Below are positions 1 to 5,810 of a stretch of DNA of 6,650 nt, piece after piece. Below the pieces are notes generated by a model. The model worked only from the letters and a program-made list of their open reading frames with translations, had not been told where the DNA came from and made no database searches. This stretch comes from Clostridia bacterium. Lineage in GTDB: Bacteria > Bacillota > Clostridia > Christensenellales > Borkfalkiaceae. Position 1 is the stretch's first letter, and each line of letters opens with the position of its first letter. Location: NCBI GenBank assembly GCA_017628935.1, contig JAGBYC010000042.1:1-6650 (forward strand), in the 5' to 3' direction. The translations under genes were made by a program, and so were the position numbers.

Positions 1-186
1 CTAACAAAGCATTCTTAAAAACAACATATTTTTAAAGTACAGTTAACACTTTTTATTCTTACACTACATTTACATTTATTTGTGTTTTAGTAGCAAAAAA
101 TGTTTAAATGTGATTTACAAATTCTTAAATTTATATTAATAACAAAGTTTAAATTCTTAAAAATAGTTTAAAGCATTAAAAACAAG
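1..186. other. AT-rich non-coding stretch downstream of rpmF
   Basis: This stretch lies past the rpmF stop codon and runs off the window edge. It is very AT-rich and has no frame with a ribosome binding site or recognisable protein. I see no clear hairpin plus T-run that would end the rpmF transcript, so transcription may continue into whatever lies to the left. In relatives the next gene is often plsX or another fatty-acid gene, but nothing here confirms that. The word ATTCTTAAA occurs at 11-19, 121-129 and 153-161 (see the repeat entry). I found no FapR-like operator and no good -35/-10 pair. Confidence 0.6.
11..161. repeat. Three copies of a 9-bp word, ATTCTTAAA
   Basis: ATTCTTAAA appears at 11-19, 121-129 and 153-161; a shorter form, ATTCTTA, is at 55-61. 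On the transcribed (minus) strand it reads TTTAAGAAT. The last two copies are 32 bp apart. The word is low in complexity and the region is AT-rich, so chance is a real possibility. Confidence 0.3.
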
Positions 187-381
187 TTAGTTTTCTGTTT
201 TTTCAGCCTTAACAACAACTTGTTTACCGTCGTAGTAACCGCATTTAGCACATACACGGTGTGGTTGTTTCATTTCGTGACAGTGTGGGCAATCAACTAA
301 AGTAGGAACTTTTACTTTATAGTTGCTTGCAAATCTTGTATTACCTTGTTTTTTAGAAACTTTATGCTTAGGAACTGCCAT
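187..381 (-). CDS. rpmF: 50S ribosomal protein L32 (zinc-binding form)
   Basis: The product is L32, a small protein of the large ribosomal subunit that acts in the cytoplasm. At 64 residues it has the usual length. It begins MAVPKHKVSK, the characteristic L32 start after Met removal, and has a basic N-terminal tail. Two CxxC pairs (Cys31/Cys34 and Cys44/Cys47, in CPHC and CAKC) form a zinc ribbon, so this is the zinc-containing 'C+' paralogue rather than a cysteine-free one. The start is fixed by AGAGGTG, 8-9 bases upstream. The gene lies 17 bp after the DUF177 gene and is almost certainly co-transcribed with it, as in many bacteria. No clear terminator follows. Confidence 0.97.
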   Translation of the reverse strand: MAVPKHKVSKKQGNTRFASNYKVKVPTLVDCPHCHEMKQPHRVCAKCGYYDGKQVVVKAEKTEN

Positions 382-398
382 TTTTCAACACCTCTCTT

Positions 399-842
399 TT
401 AATTTTCGCATTTGCAATTTTCTTTATTTAAATTGCTACCGCAAGTGGTACATAAACACTTGCAATTTTCACTACACAATATTTGCGTAGGAAGATTAGT
501 TAATATAACGTCGTTAACAGCGTCGGTTAAATCGATTACGCCACTTTTGTAAACGTAGTCGAACTCGCCAGCGTCAAACCTAACGAACTTAATTTCGCAA
601 CTTTCTTTAAAGTTATATATTGCAGTATCTAAACACCTTGCGCATTCACCAACAATAGCGCATTCGACAGTTAAATCAACGTAAACGTCGTCTGTGTGAA
701 GTTCCAGAGTGCCGTAAACGGAAATTTGGTCGCACGAAGCGGAGTTTAATGATTCTAAAATATTAACTTTAGGTTTATAGCAAAACTCAAATTCAGTTTC
801 AGTTAAACCACTGTATTTTAATTTTCTAACGTCAATATTCAT
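399..842 (-). CDS. DUF177/YceD-family protein, ribosome biogenesis partner of L32
   Basis: A 147-residue protein of the DUF177 (YceD, B. subtilis YlbN) family. Members sit directly upstream of rpmF across bacteria and are linked to 23S rRNA accumulation; the biochemical activity is unknown. Visible family features are the central GECARCL motif (Cys67, Cys70), the LTDAVNDVILTNLP helix (residues 105-118) and the C-terminal cysteine block C-x3-C-x-C-x-C-x2-CG (Cys123-Cys134), followed by NLN and Cys143/Cys145. There are 13 cysteines in all, many more than in proteobacterial YceD, which suggests metal binding (inference). The start codon has only a weak AGG upstream, and a consensus promoter ends 14 bases before it, so the leader must be very short. 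No signal peptide or membrane segment is seen. Confidence 0.9.
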   Translation of the reverse strand: MNIDVRKLKYSGLTETEFEFCYKPKVNILESLNSASCDQISVYGTLELHTDDVYVDLTVECAIVGECARCLDTAIYNFKESCEIKFVRFDAGEFDYVYKSGVIDLTDAVNDVILTNLPTQILCSENCKCLCTTCGSNLNKENCKCEN

Positions 843-855
843 TTTAACCTAAAAA

Positions 856-884
856 ATTATACAATATTAAACGCTTATTGTCAA
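856..884 (-). promoter_or_regulatory. Consensus sigma-A promoter for DUF177-rpmF
   Basis: On the minus strand the -35 box is TTGACA (879-884) and the -10 box is TATAAT (856-861), with a 17-bp spacer: every consensus base is present. The likely start of transcription is the A at 850 or the adjacent G, which leaves about 8 untranslated bases (AGGTTAAA) before the DUF177 ATG at 840-842. The promoter sits between ackA and DUF177, so ribosomal genes can be expressed independently of pta-ackA. Confidence 0.85.
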
Positions 885-900
885 CTAATAATAGGCGCTT
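869..900 (-). terminator. Imperfect hairpin after ackA, possible weak terminator
   Basis: On the minus strand AAGCGCCTATT and AATAAGCGTTT can pair over 11 positions with one G-U pair and one A-C mismatch, enclosing a 10-base loop. It lies 17 bases past the ackA stop. No clean T-run follows directly, only AATATTGTATAAT and then TTTTTT, so termination is probably partial. The loop and stem overlap the -35 box of the DUF177 promoter. Confidence 0.35.
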
Positions 901-916
901 AACTAATAAATTTTAC

Positions 917-2119
917 TTATTTATTAAATGCAAGCGCTAACGTATCGCGTGCAATAACAAGTTCTTCGTTTGTAGGAATTACAAGCACTTTAACCTTACC
1001 GTTTGCACCTGTAATATCACGAATACTACCGTCGTTTGGCATAGCGTTTAATTCTTCGTTAATTTCAATACCTAAGAATTCTAAACCATCAACTATTTCT
1101 TTACGCATTTTACCGTCGTTTTCGCCAAGACCTGCAGTAAATACTAAACAGTCTACCCCACCTAAAACGGCAGCGTAAGTACCGATATATTTTTTAACAG
1201 AATAAGCGAAAATATCAAGTGCTAATGCGGCACGTTTATTGCCTTCAACGGCTGCGTTACGAATACTTCTAAAGTCAGAAGATACGCCACTTACACCTAA
1301 AACGCCTGATTTTTTATTTAAGTAGTTGATAGTTTCTGCTAAAGTCATACCCGACTTTTTAGCCAAAAATTCAATGATAGCAGGGTCAAGTTCACCACTT
1401 CTTGTACCCATAGGAACACCACCAAGTGGAGTGAAACTCATACTTGTATCAACGCACTTACCGTCTTTAACGGCGCTCATTGAAGAACCGTTACCTAAGT
1501 GACAAGTGATAATTTTAGAAGGTTTACCTTCTAAACCTAAATATTTAATTGCTTCGCCAGAAACGAAACGGTGACTTGTGCCGTGGAAACCGTAACGGCG
1601 AATTCTATAATCTTTATAAGCGTCATACGGTAAACCAAAAATATACGCTTTTTCAGGCATAGTTGAGTGGAAAGTTGTATCAAACACAAGCACCATAGGG
1701 GTGTTTGGCATAACTTCTTTACACGCTTTAACACCAGCAATATTAGGAATTTGGTGAAGTGGGCCAAGTTCAGCGTTGCCTAAGCACTTTTCAATATTTT
1801 CGTCAGTTGCCAAGGCTGGACCGTTAAAGTCTTCACCACTGTGAAGAACACGGTGACCTACTGCGTCAATTTCATCCATTGAACTTAAAACGCCGTATTC
1901 TTTATTGATAAGCGCTTGTAAAACAAGTTCAATTGCTTCTTGGTGAGTTGGCATATCTTGTTTAATTTCAGTAGTTTTACCGTTTGCTTTATGAGTTAAA
2001 AGCGAATCTTCAATACCAATGCGTTCACAAATACCTTTTGCAATAACGCCTTCAGTATCCATATCGATAAGTTGATATTTAAGTGACGAACTACCTGCGT
2101 TAATAACTAAAATTTTCAT
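917..2119 (-). CDS. ackA: Acetate kinase
   Basis: Acetate kinase interconverts acetyl phosphate + ADP and acetate + ATP in the cytoplasm; with Pta it makes ATP from acetyl-CoA during fermentation. At 400 residues it has the typical length. The ASKHA fold signatures are clear: N-terminal VINAGSSSLK with Asn7, Ser10, Ser12 and Lys14; GHRVLHSGE with Arg90; VFDTTFH with Asp147; RRYGFHGTSH with His179; CHLGNGSS with Asn210; GTRSGELDP with Arg240; and TNEE with Glu385. These match the substrate, metal and nucleotide residues known in the Methanosarcina enzyme, so it should be active. AAGGAG lies 5 bases before the ATG and overlaps the pta stop codon, and the two genes are 9 bp apart, indicating one transcript and likely translational coupling. 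Confidence 0.98.
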   Translation of the reverse strand: MKILVINAGSSSLKYQLIDMDTEGVIAKGICERIGIEDSLLTHKANGKTTEIKQDMPTHQEAIELVLQALINKEYGVLSSMDEIDAVGHRVLHSGEDFNGPALATDENIEKCLGNAELGPLHQIPNIAGVKACKEVMPNTPMVLVFDTTFHSTMPEKAYIFGLPYDAYKDYRIRRYGFHGTSHRFVSGEAIKYLGLEGKPSKIITCHLGNGSSMSAVKDGKCVDTSMSFTPLGGVPMGTRSGELDPAIIEFLAKKSGMTLAETINYLNKKSGVLGVSGVSSDFRSIRNAAVEGNKRAALALDIFAYSVKKYIGTYAAVLGGVDCLVFTAGLGENDGKMRKEIVDGLEFLGIEINEELNAMPNDGSIRDITGANGKVKVLVIPTNEELVIARDTLALAFNK

Positions 2120-2128
2120 AAAAACTCC

Positions 2129-3154
2129 TTATTCTGCTTGTAAAGCTGTAATGGCTACTACTGCAACGATATCATCTGCGCTACAACCACGCGATAAATC
2201 GTTAATAGGTTTTGCTAAGCCTTGACAAATAGGACCAACTGCCATAAAACCACCTAAACGTTCAGTGTTTTTATAGTTGCTGTTACCAGCGTCAAGGTCT
2301 GGGAATACAAGTACGTTTGCGTGACCTGCAACAGTTGAACCTGGGGCTTTGCTTTGGCCGATTTCAGGAACGATAGCAGCGTCGAACTGTAATTCGCCAT
2401 CTGCATTAAATTCAGGGGCAATTTCTTTAAATAACTTAACTGCCTCGCTAACCTTTGTTACGTCGGCGTGTTTTGCACTACCCTTACTTGAGTGAGAAAT
2501 GAACGCAATGCGTGGTTCAATACCTGCAATTTGTTTAGCCGATTTAGCAGAAGATAAAGCAATATAAGCAAGTTCTTCACTATTAGGGTTTTGGTTAAGA
2601 CCACAGTCAGCGTAAATATAGCAACCGTCTTCACAATATTTATTACCATATTCTGGGGCAATCATTAAAAAGTACGCTGATACCATTTTTTCACCCGGTG
2701 CAGTTTTAATTACTTGTAAACCTGGGCGAAGAGTGTTTGCCGTTGAGTGGCAAGCACCAGAAACCATACCGTCAACGTCGCCTGCTTTAAGCATAAGCGC
2801 GCCGTACATAGTATAATCTTTTAAAATAGATGCTTTAGCGTCTTCTACCGTAGCGTATTCAGGCATACCTGTTTTTTTATTGATTTTGCCTTCGCGAATT
2901 TTGAAAAGCATTTCAGCATATTCGTTAGTTTTTTCATAAGTAACGGGGTCGATTACCGTAACGCCAGTAAGTTCGTTACCACCGTTAAGGGCTTTAACGT
3001 CATTTTCATTACCAAGTAAAACGATTTTTGCAATACCTTGTTTTACAGTTTCAACTGCTGCTAAAACAACGCGCTTATCTTCACCTTCAGGAAGAACAAC
3101 CGTTTTATTAAGGGCTGACGCTTTTTGTTTAATTTCAGCTAAAATATTTTTCAT
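2129..3154 (-). CDS. pta: Phosphate acetyltransferase (phosphotransacetylase)
   Basis: Pta converts acetyl-CoA and phosphate to acetyl phosphate and CoA, feeding AckA. At 341 residues it is the short, single-domain form found in Firmicutes and Methanosarcina, without the long N-terminal regulatory part of the E. coli enzyme. Family marks in order: VVLPEGEDKRV near residues 19-29, the DGMVSGACHSTANTLRP core at 128-144, NPNSEELAYIAL near 189-200, PGSTVAGHANVLVFPDLDAGN at 271-291, and the C-terminal LSRGCSADDIV, in which Ser321-Arg322 and Asp328 correspond to known catalytic residues. AAGGAGC lies 6 bases before the ATG, which fixes the start. It is the first gene of the leftward unit, with a promoter about 80 bp upstream. 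A phosphate butyryltransferase is the nearest alternative, but the motifs and the ackA partner argue for Pta. Confidence 0.97.
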   Translation of the reverse strand: MKNILAEIKQKASALNKTVVLPEGEDKRVVLAAVETVKQGIAKIVLLGNENDVKALNGGNELTGVTVIDPVTYEKTNEYAEMLFKIREGKINKKTGMPEYATVEDAKASILKDYTMYGALMLKAGDVDGMVSGACHSTANTLRPGLQVIKTAPGEKMVSAYFLMIAPEYGNKYCEDGCYIYADCGLNQNPNSEELAYIALSSAKSAKQIAGIEPRIAFISHSSKGSAKHADVTKVSEAVKLFKEIAPEFNADGELQFDAAIVPEIGQSKAPGSTVAGHANVLVFPDLDAGNSNYKNTERLGGFMAVGPICQGLAKPINDLSRGCSADDIVAVVAITALQAE

Positions 3155-3209
3155 ATTAACGCTCCTTAAAATTTAAATTTTTGGTAGACTAATTTTAAAA
3201 ATTATAGTA

Positions 3210-3230
3210 CAATAATAGTAACTATTATTG
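3210..3230. promoter_or_regulatory. Perfect 10+1+10 palindrome upstream of pta
   Basis: CAATAATAGT (3210-3219) and ACTATTATTG (3221-3230) are exact inverted repeats around a single A. It lies just downstream of the proposed pta transcription start (about 3235-3236) and 56 bp before the pta ATG, and upstream of a second TATAAT at 3201-3206. The position suits a repressor operator. In RNA it could form an 8-bp stem with a GUAAC-type five-base loop close to the 5' end. Which of these is true, or both, cannot be decided from sequence. Confidence 0.55.
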
Positions 3231-3241
3231 CATACGAGTTT

Positions 3242-3270
3242 ATTATACACCCTTTTTTTAAAAAAGTAAA
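3242..3270 (-). promoter_or_regulatory. Promoter for pta-ackA
   Basis: On the minus strand the -35 box is TTTACT (3265-3270, 4 of 6 consensus bases) and the -10 box is a perfect TATAAT (3242-3247), separated by 17 bp. The spacer contains a T7/A6 tract likely to bend DNA. Transcription would begin near 3235, giving a leader of about 80 bases with the palindrome at its 5' end. A second TATAAT at 3201-3206 lacks a recognisable -35 box. For tmcAL on the other strand only a weak candidate is visible (TATATT at 3275-3280 with a poor -35). Confidence 0.65.
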
Positions 3271-3298
3271 TAAATATATTAAAGGAATTGCATTTATT

Positions 3299-4465
3299 TT
3301 GAAAATTGTAACTGCCGTTTGCGAATATAACCCTTTTCATAACGGGCACGCAACACATTTAAACTACATAAACGATACGCTTAAACCTGATTACACGGTG
3401 GTTATTTTAAGTGGTAACTTTACTCAGCGTGGCGAACCTTCGGTGGTTGATAAGTATACGCGCGCCGTTTGGGCTATTAAGGCTGGCGCTGACGCAGTTA
3501 TTGAACTTCCTACCGTGTTTGCAACTTCTACTGCAGAACTTTTTGGTAGTGGCGCTATTAAACTTATAAACGCGCTTCCTTTTAATAAAGAAATTTGCTT
3601 TGGCGCTGAAAACGATAACGTTGAAGGGCTTATAAATTTAGCAAAATTTATGCTTGACGAAACGCCTGAATTTAAGCAAATTTTGAAAGGCGAACTTGAT
3701 AAAGGCGAACCACTTTTAAAAGCACGCATTACTGCTTTAAAAGAAACGTTGGGCGATAAAATCGACACGTCGTTTTTAGATAGCCCTAATAATATTTTAG
3801 GTTTAGAATACGTTAAAGCAATATTAAAAAATAATTACGATATTAAAATAAACGCCTTAAGGCGTTTAGGTTCTGGGTATAACGACGATAAGTTAAACGC
3901 TAACCTTTCTTCTGCATTAGCAATTAGAAAGGCTATTGAAAACGGCACGGCTATTGACGGAAACATTCCATCTTACGTATTAAACGACTTGCCTACACAC
4001 CTACCTAACGTTGATAAAGAAATTTATTATTCTATTTTAACAAGCAGTTTATTAGATATTAAATCAACGCTTGAGTGCGCCGAGGGGCTTGAAAACAAAA
4101 TTAAAACTTTAAGCCGTGAATGTACTAACGTTGAAGATATTTTAGCACGCTTAAAAACAAAACGATACACTGACGCAAGGCTTCGTAGAATTTTACTTGC
4201 AACTATGCTTAAAATTAGTGGCAATTTTATAAAAGAGTGTTTAAATAGCGACCTTTACCTAAAAGTTTTAGCCATTAACAAAAATAAGCCTGAAATTTTA
4301 TCAGTATTATCTAACTCTAAATACCCTATAATTACTAGAAAAAGTGATGCAAAAAATTTAACTGGCACGGCGCTTAAATGCTTTGAAAAAGACGTTTTAG
4401 CAAGTGATATTTACACGGGTGCAACGGGTAAAAAACTTAACGAATTTGATATGAAAATTGTATAA
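3299..4465 (+). CDS. tmcAL: tRNA(Met) cytidine acetate ligase, TmcAL (YlbM)
   Basis: TmcAL forms N4-acetylcytidine at the wobble position of elongator tRNA-Met. It activates acetate with ATP to acetyl-AMP rather than using acetyl-CoA. The 388 residues match the family length. The N-terminal nucleotidyltransferase fold opens with CEYNPFHNGH, with the HxGH-type motif at residues 14-17, followed by LSGNFTQRGEPS (37-48), ADAVIELPT (65-72), CFGAEND (100-106) and SPNNILG (162-168). The C-terminal KTKRYTDARLRRIL motif (286-299) is also typical. The start is TTG: the conserved sequence begins at once (MKIVTAVCEYNPF), no ATG or GTG fits, and AAAGGAA lies about 11 bases upstream. It is divergent from pta. 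The original ylbM name is genetic only; function comes from the B. subtilis homologue. Confidence 0.93.
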   Translation: MKIVTAVCEYNPFHNGHATHLNYINDTLKPDYTVVILSGNFTQRGEPSVVDKYTRAVWAIKAGADAVIELPTVFATSTAELFGSGAIKLINALPFNKEICFGAENDNVEGLINLAKFMLDETPEFKQILKGELDKGEPLLKARITALKETLGDKIDTSFLDSPNNILGLEYVKAILKNNYDIKINALRRLGSGYNDDKLNANLSSALAIRKAIENGTAIDGNIPSYVLNDLPTHLPNVDKEIYYSILTSSLLDIKSTLECAEGLENKIKTLSRECTNVEDILARLKTKRYTDARLRRILLATMLKISGNFIKECLNSDLYLKVLAINKNKPEILSVLSNSKYPIITRKSDAKNLTGTALKCFEKDVLASDIYTGATGKKLNEFDMKIV

Positions 4466-4506
4466 AAATCCCCCTATTAGCAAATACTTAAATAGGAGGA
4501 TTTTTT
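4464..4506 (+). terminator. Terminator-like hairpin after tmcAL that covers the next gene's ribosome binding site
   Basis: AAAATCCCCCTATT (4465-4478) pairs with AATAGGAGGATTTT (4491-4504) at 13 of 14 positions (one C-A mismatch), with a 12-base loop and a run of six T at 4501-4506. It begins inside the tmcAL stop codon. The T-run partly belongs to the stem, so the fold is a plausible but unusual intrinsic terminator. Its 3' arm contains AGGAGG (4494-4499), the ribosome binding site of the DUF1540 gene, so in a read-through RNA that site would be base-paired. Confidence 0.65.
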
Positions 4507-4508
4507 AT

Positions 4509-4673
4509 ATGAACGATATGAACTGTAAAGTAAAATGTAACGTTTGTGAATGTATTCATAACGCTTGCGAAAACAATTGTTGTAAACTTTCGTGCATTGA
4601 AATTACGCACGAAAAAACTGGCGACGACGTAGTTGCTACTCCACATTTTTGCAAAAGTTTTTGTAAAAGATAA
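4509..4673 (+). CDS. Small cysteine-rich DUF1540 protein
   Basis: A 54-residue protein with 10 cysteines (Cys6, 10, 13, 15, 20, 24, 25, 29, 48, 52). The pattern CKVKC, then IHN-x-C, then C-x3-C-IEI and a C-terminal CKSFC resembles DUF1540, a family of tiny, probably metal-binding proteins common in Clostridia and Bacilli whose role is unknown. There is no signal peptide or membrane segment, so it is probably cytoplasmic. ATG at 4509 is preferred because AGGAGG ends 9 bases before it; an upstream in-frame TTG at 4458 would run through the hairpin and add a non-family N-terminus. An internal ATG three codons on is also possible. It follows tmcAL by 43 bp; no separate promoter is evident. Zinc binding is inference from the cysteines. 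Confidence 0.82.
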   Translation: MNDMNCKVKCNVCECIHNACENNCCKLSCIEITHEKTGDDVVATPHFCKSFCKR

Positions 4674-4678
4674 AAAAA

Positions 4679-4706
4679 GGGCTATCCAAACGGATAGCCT
4701 ATTTTA
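4679..4706. terminator. Bidirectional terminator between DUF1540 gene and pyrB
   Basis: GGCTATCC (4680-4687) and GGATAGCC (4692-4699) form a perfect 8-bp stem with a four-base AAAC loop. Rightward it is followed by TATTTTATTT. Leftward it is followed, after one C, by seven T (complement of 4672-4678), a strong U-tract that overlaps the DUF1540 stop codon. It can end both the rightward tmcAL/DUF1540 unit and the leftward pyr operon. Confidence 0.9.
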
Positions 4707-4716
4707 TTTAATTTTA

Positions 4717-5808
4717 TTAAATAATACCGTCTTTTTCGCAGTAGATACAACGGTAAATTTTGTTTTCTTTATCTACAACTTTAAATACGTGAGGAAGTTC
4801 TTGTTCAGTTGCAGTAATACAACTTGGGTTTAAGCACTTAACTTCGTCTGTAACGTAGTTGTTATCATTACTTACAATTCCTTCAACGCCGTTTTTAGCA
4901 TCATCTAAAAGTTTTAAAATAAGCGCCATACGCATAAGTTTACCGTTATCAACTTGCTTAAAGTAGCAAGCGCGCTTATCGTCGTCAATTTTAACGCTAA
5001 TTTCGTTAACGCGTGGTAACGGATGAAGAATTGACATATCTTCTTTAGCAGTTACTAATTTATCAGGTGTTAAAATATAACTGTCTTTTAAACGGTTGTA
5101 TTCGTTAATATCAGCAAAACGTTCTTGTTGAACGCGCGTCATATACAATACGTCAAGTTCGCTAATGCTATCTTCAAGCGACGTAGTTTCAGTATATTGC
5201 ATATTAAATTTATCTAAAACTTCTTCTTTAACGTAGGTAGGAACTTTAAGTTCGTTTGGCGAAATTAAAACTATTTTAATGCCAGTATATCTTGCAAGCG
5301 CGTTGATAAGTGAGTGCACCGTTCTACCGTACTTTAAATCGCCACAAAAACCGACCGTTAAGTTGTTAAGTCTGCCGTGTTCACGGTAGATAGTTAAAAG
5401 GTCGGCAAGAGTTTGCGTTGGGTGGCAGTGTCCACCGTCGCCAGCATTAATTACTGGAATAGACGCGTTTTTGCTTGCTACGTAAGGCGCGCCTTCTTTA
5501 GGGTGACGCATAGCGATAATATCGGCGTAGCAACTAATAACTTTAGCAGTATCGGCAACGCTTTCACCTTTTGACGCTGATGAACTTGACGCCGACGAAA
5601 AACCTATAACTTGACCACCTAAACGAAGCATTGCAGTTTCAAAACTTAAACGCGTTCTTGTAGACGGTTCAAAAAATAACGTTGCTAAAATTTTACCTTT
5701 GCACTTTTCAGAATACGCTTCAGGGTTTTTAATAATATCTAAGGCAGTTTTAATAAGCCCGTCGATTTCTTCAGTTGTTAAATCAACTATATCAATAACA
5801 CTTCTCAT
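4717..5808 (-). CDS. pyrB: Aspartate carbamoyltransferase with fused PyrI-type zinc domain
   Basis: Catalyses carbamoyl phosphate + L-aspartate to N-carbamoyl-aspartate, the committed step of UMP synthesis. Residues 1-305 are a full catalytic chain: FFEPSTRTR (45-53), the serine-rich 80s loop with Lys80, MRHP with Arg101, [10 protein letters not shown] (His129, Gln132), [12 protein letters not shown] (Arg162), TRVQQER (Arg225, Gln227) and HPLPRV (262-267). Residues about 320-363 add a zinc motif, Cys325-x4-Cys330-x23-Cys354-x2-Cys357, with the same spacing as Cys109/114/138/141 of E. coli PyrI. The 363 residues are too few for PyrI's N-terminal nucleotide-binding domain, which is missing between the two parts. 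AAAAGG 6 bases before the ATG overlaps the end of pyrE, two bp away, so the genes are co-transcribed and probably coupled. CTP/ATP control of the classical type is unlikely (inference). Confidence 0.96.
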   Translation of the reverse strand: MRSVIDIVDLTTEEIDGLIKTALDIIKNPEAYSEKCKGKILATLFFEPSTRTRLSFETAMLRLGGQVIGFSSASSSSASKGESVADTAKVISCYADIIAMRHPKEGAPYVASKNASIPVINAGDGGHCHPTQTLADLLTIYREHGRLNNLTVGFCGDLKYGRTVHSLINALARYTGIKIVLISPNELKVPTYVKEEVLDKFNMQYTETTSLEDSISELDVLYMTRVQQERFADINEYNRLKDSYILTPDKLVTAKEDMSILHPLPRVNEISVKIDDDKRACYFKQVDNGKLMRMALILKLLDDAKNGVEGIVSNDNNYVTDEVKCLNPSCITATEQELPHVFKVVDKENKIYRCIYCEKDGII

Positions 5809-5810
5809 AA

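Noticed and set aside
101..174. Short plus-strand frame beginning ATGTTTAAATG past rpmF
   Set aside because: Only about two dozen codons, no ribosome binding site, and composition typical of chance in AT-rich sequence.
1537..1767. Open frame of 76 codons on the minus strand inside ackA
   Set aside because: It is out of frame with an intact, motif-complete acetate kinase and has no family resemblance or ribosome binding site.
3190..3204. Perfect palindrome TAATTTT-A-AAAATTA upstream of pta
   Set aside because: Composed only of A and T, so likely by chance in this gap; far less informative than the palindrome at 3210-3230.
3243..3251. TTATACACC as a DnaA box
   Set aside because: Single site with a mismatch to the box, lying within the pta -10 region; no cluster or other origin features.
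3173..3358. Open frame of 61 codons on the minus strand across the pta-tmcAL gap
   Set aside because: It overlaps the promoter, palindrome and start of tmcAL, and has only Phe/Asn/Tyr-rich composition expected of AT-rich DNA.
3424..3768. Open frame of 114 codons opposite tmcAL
   Set aside because: It is the antisense shadow of a well conserved gene; the sequence is low-complexity Ser-rich with no recognisable domain.
4458..4508. Longer DUF1540 start at TTG 4458
   Set aside because: The extra residues run through the hairpin and do not look like the family; the strong AGGAGG points to ATG 4509.
4633..4833. Open frame of 66 codons on the plus strand across the terminator
   Set aside because: It spans the bidirectional terminator and the antisense of the pyrB 3' end; hydrophobic composition follows from reading AT-rich DNA.
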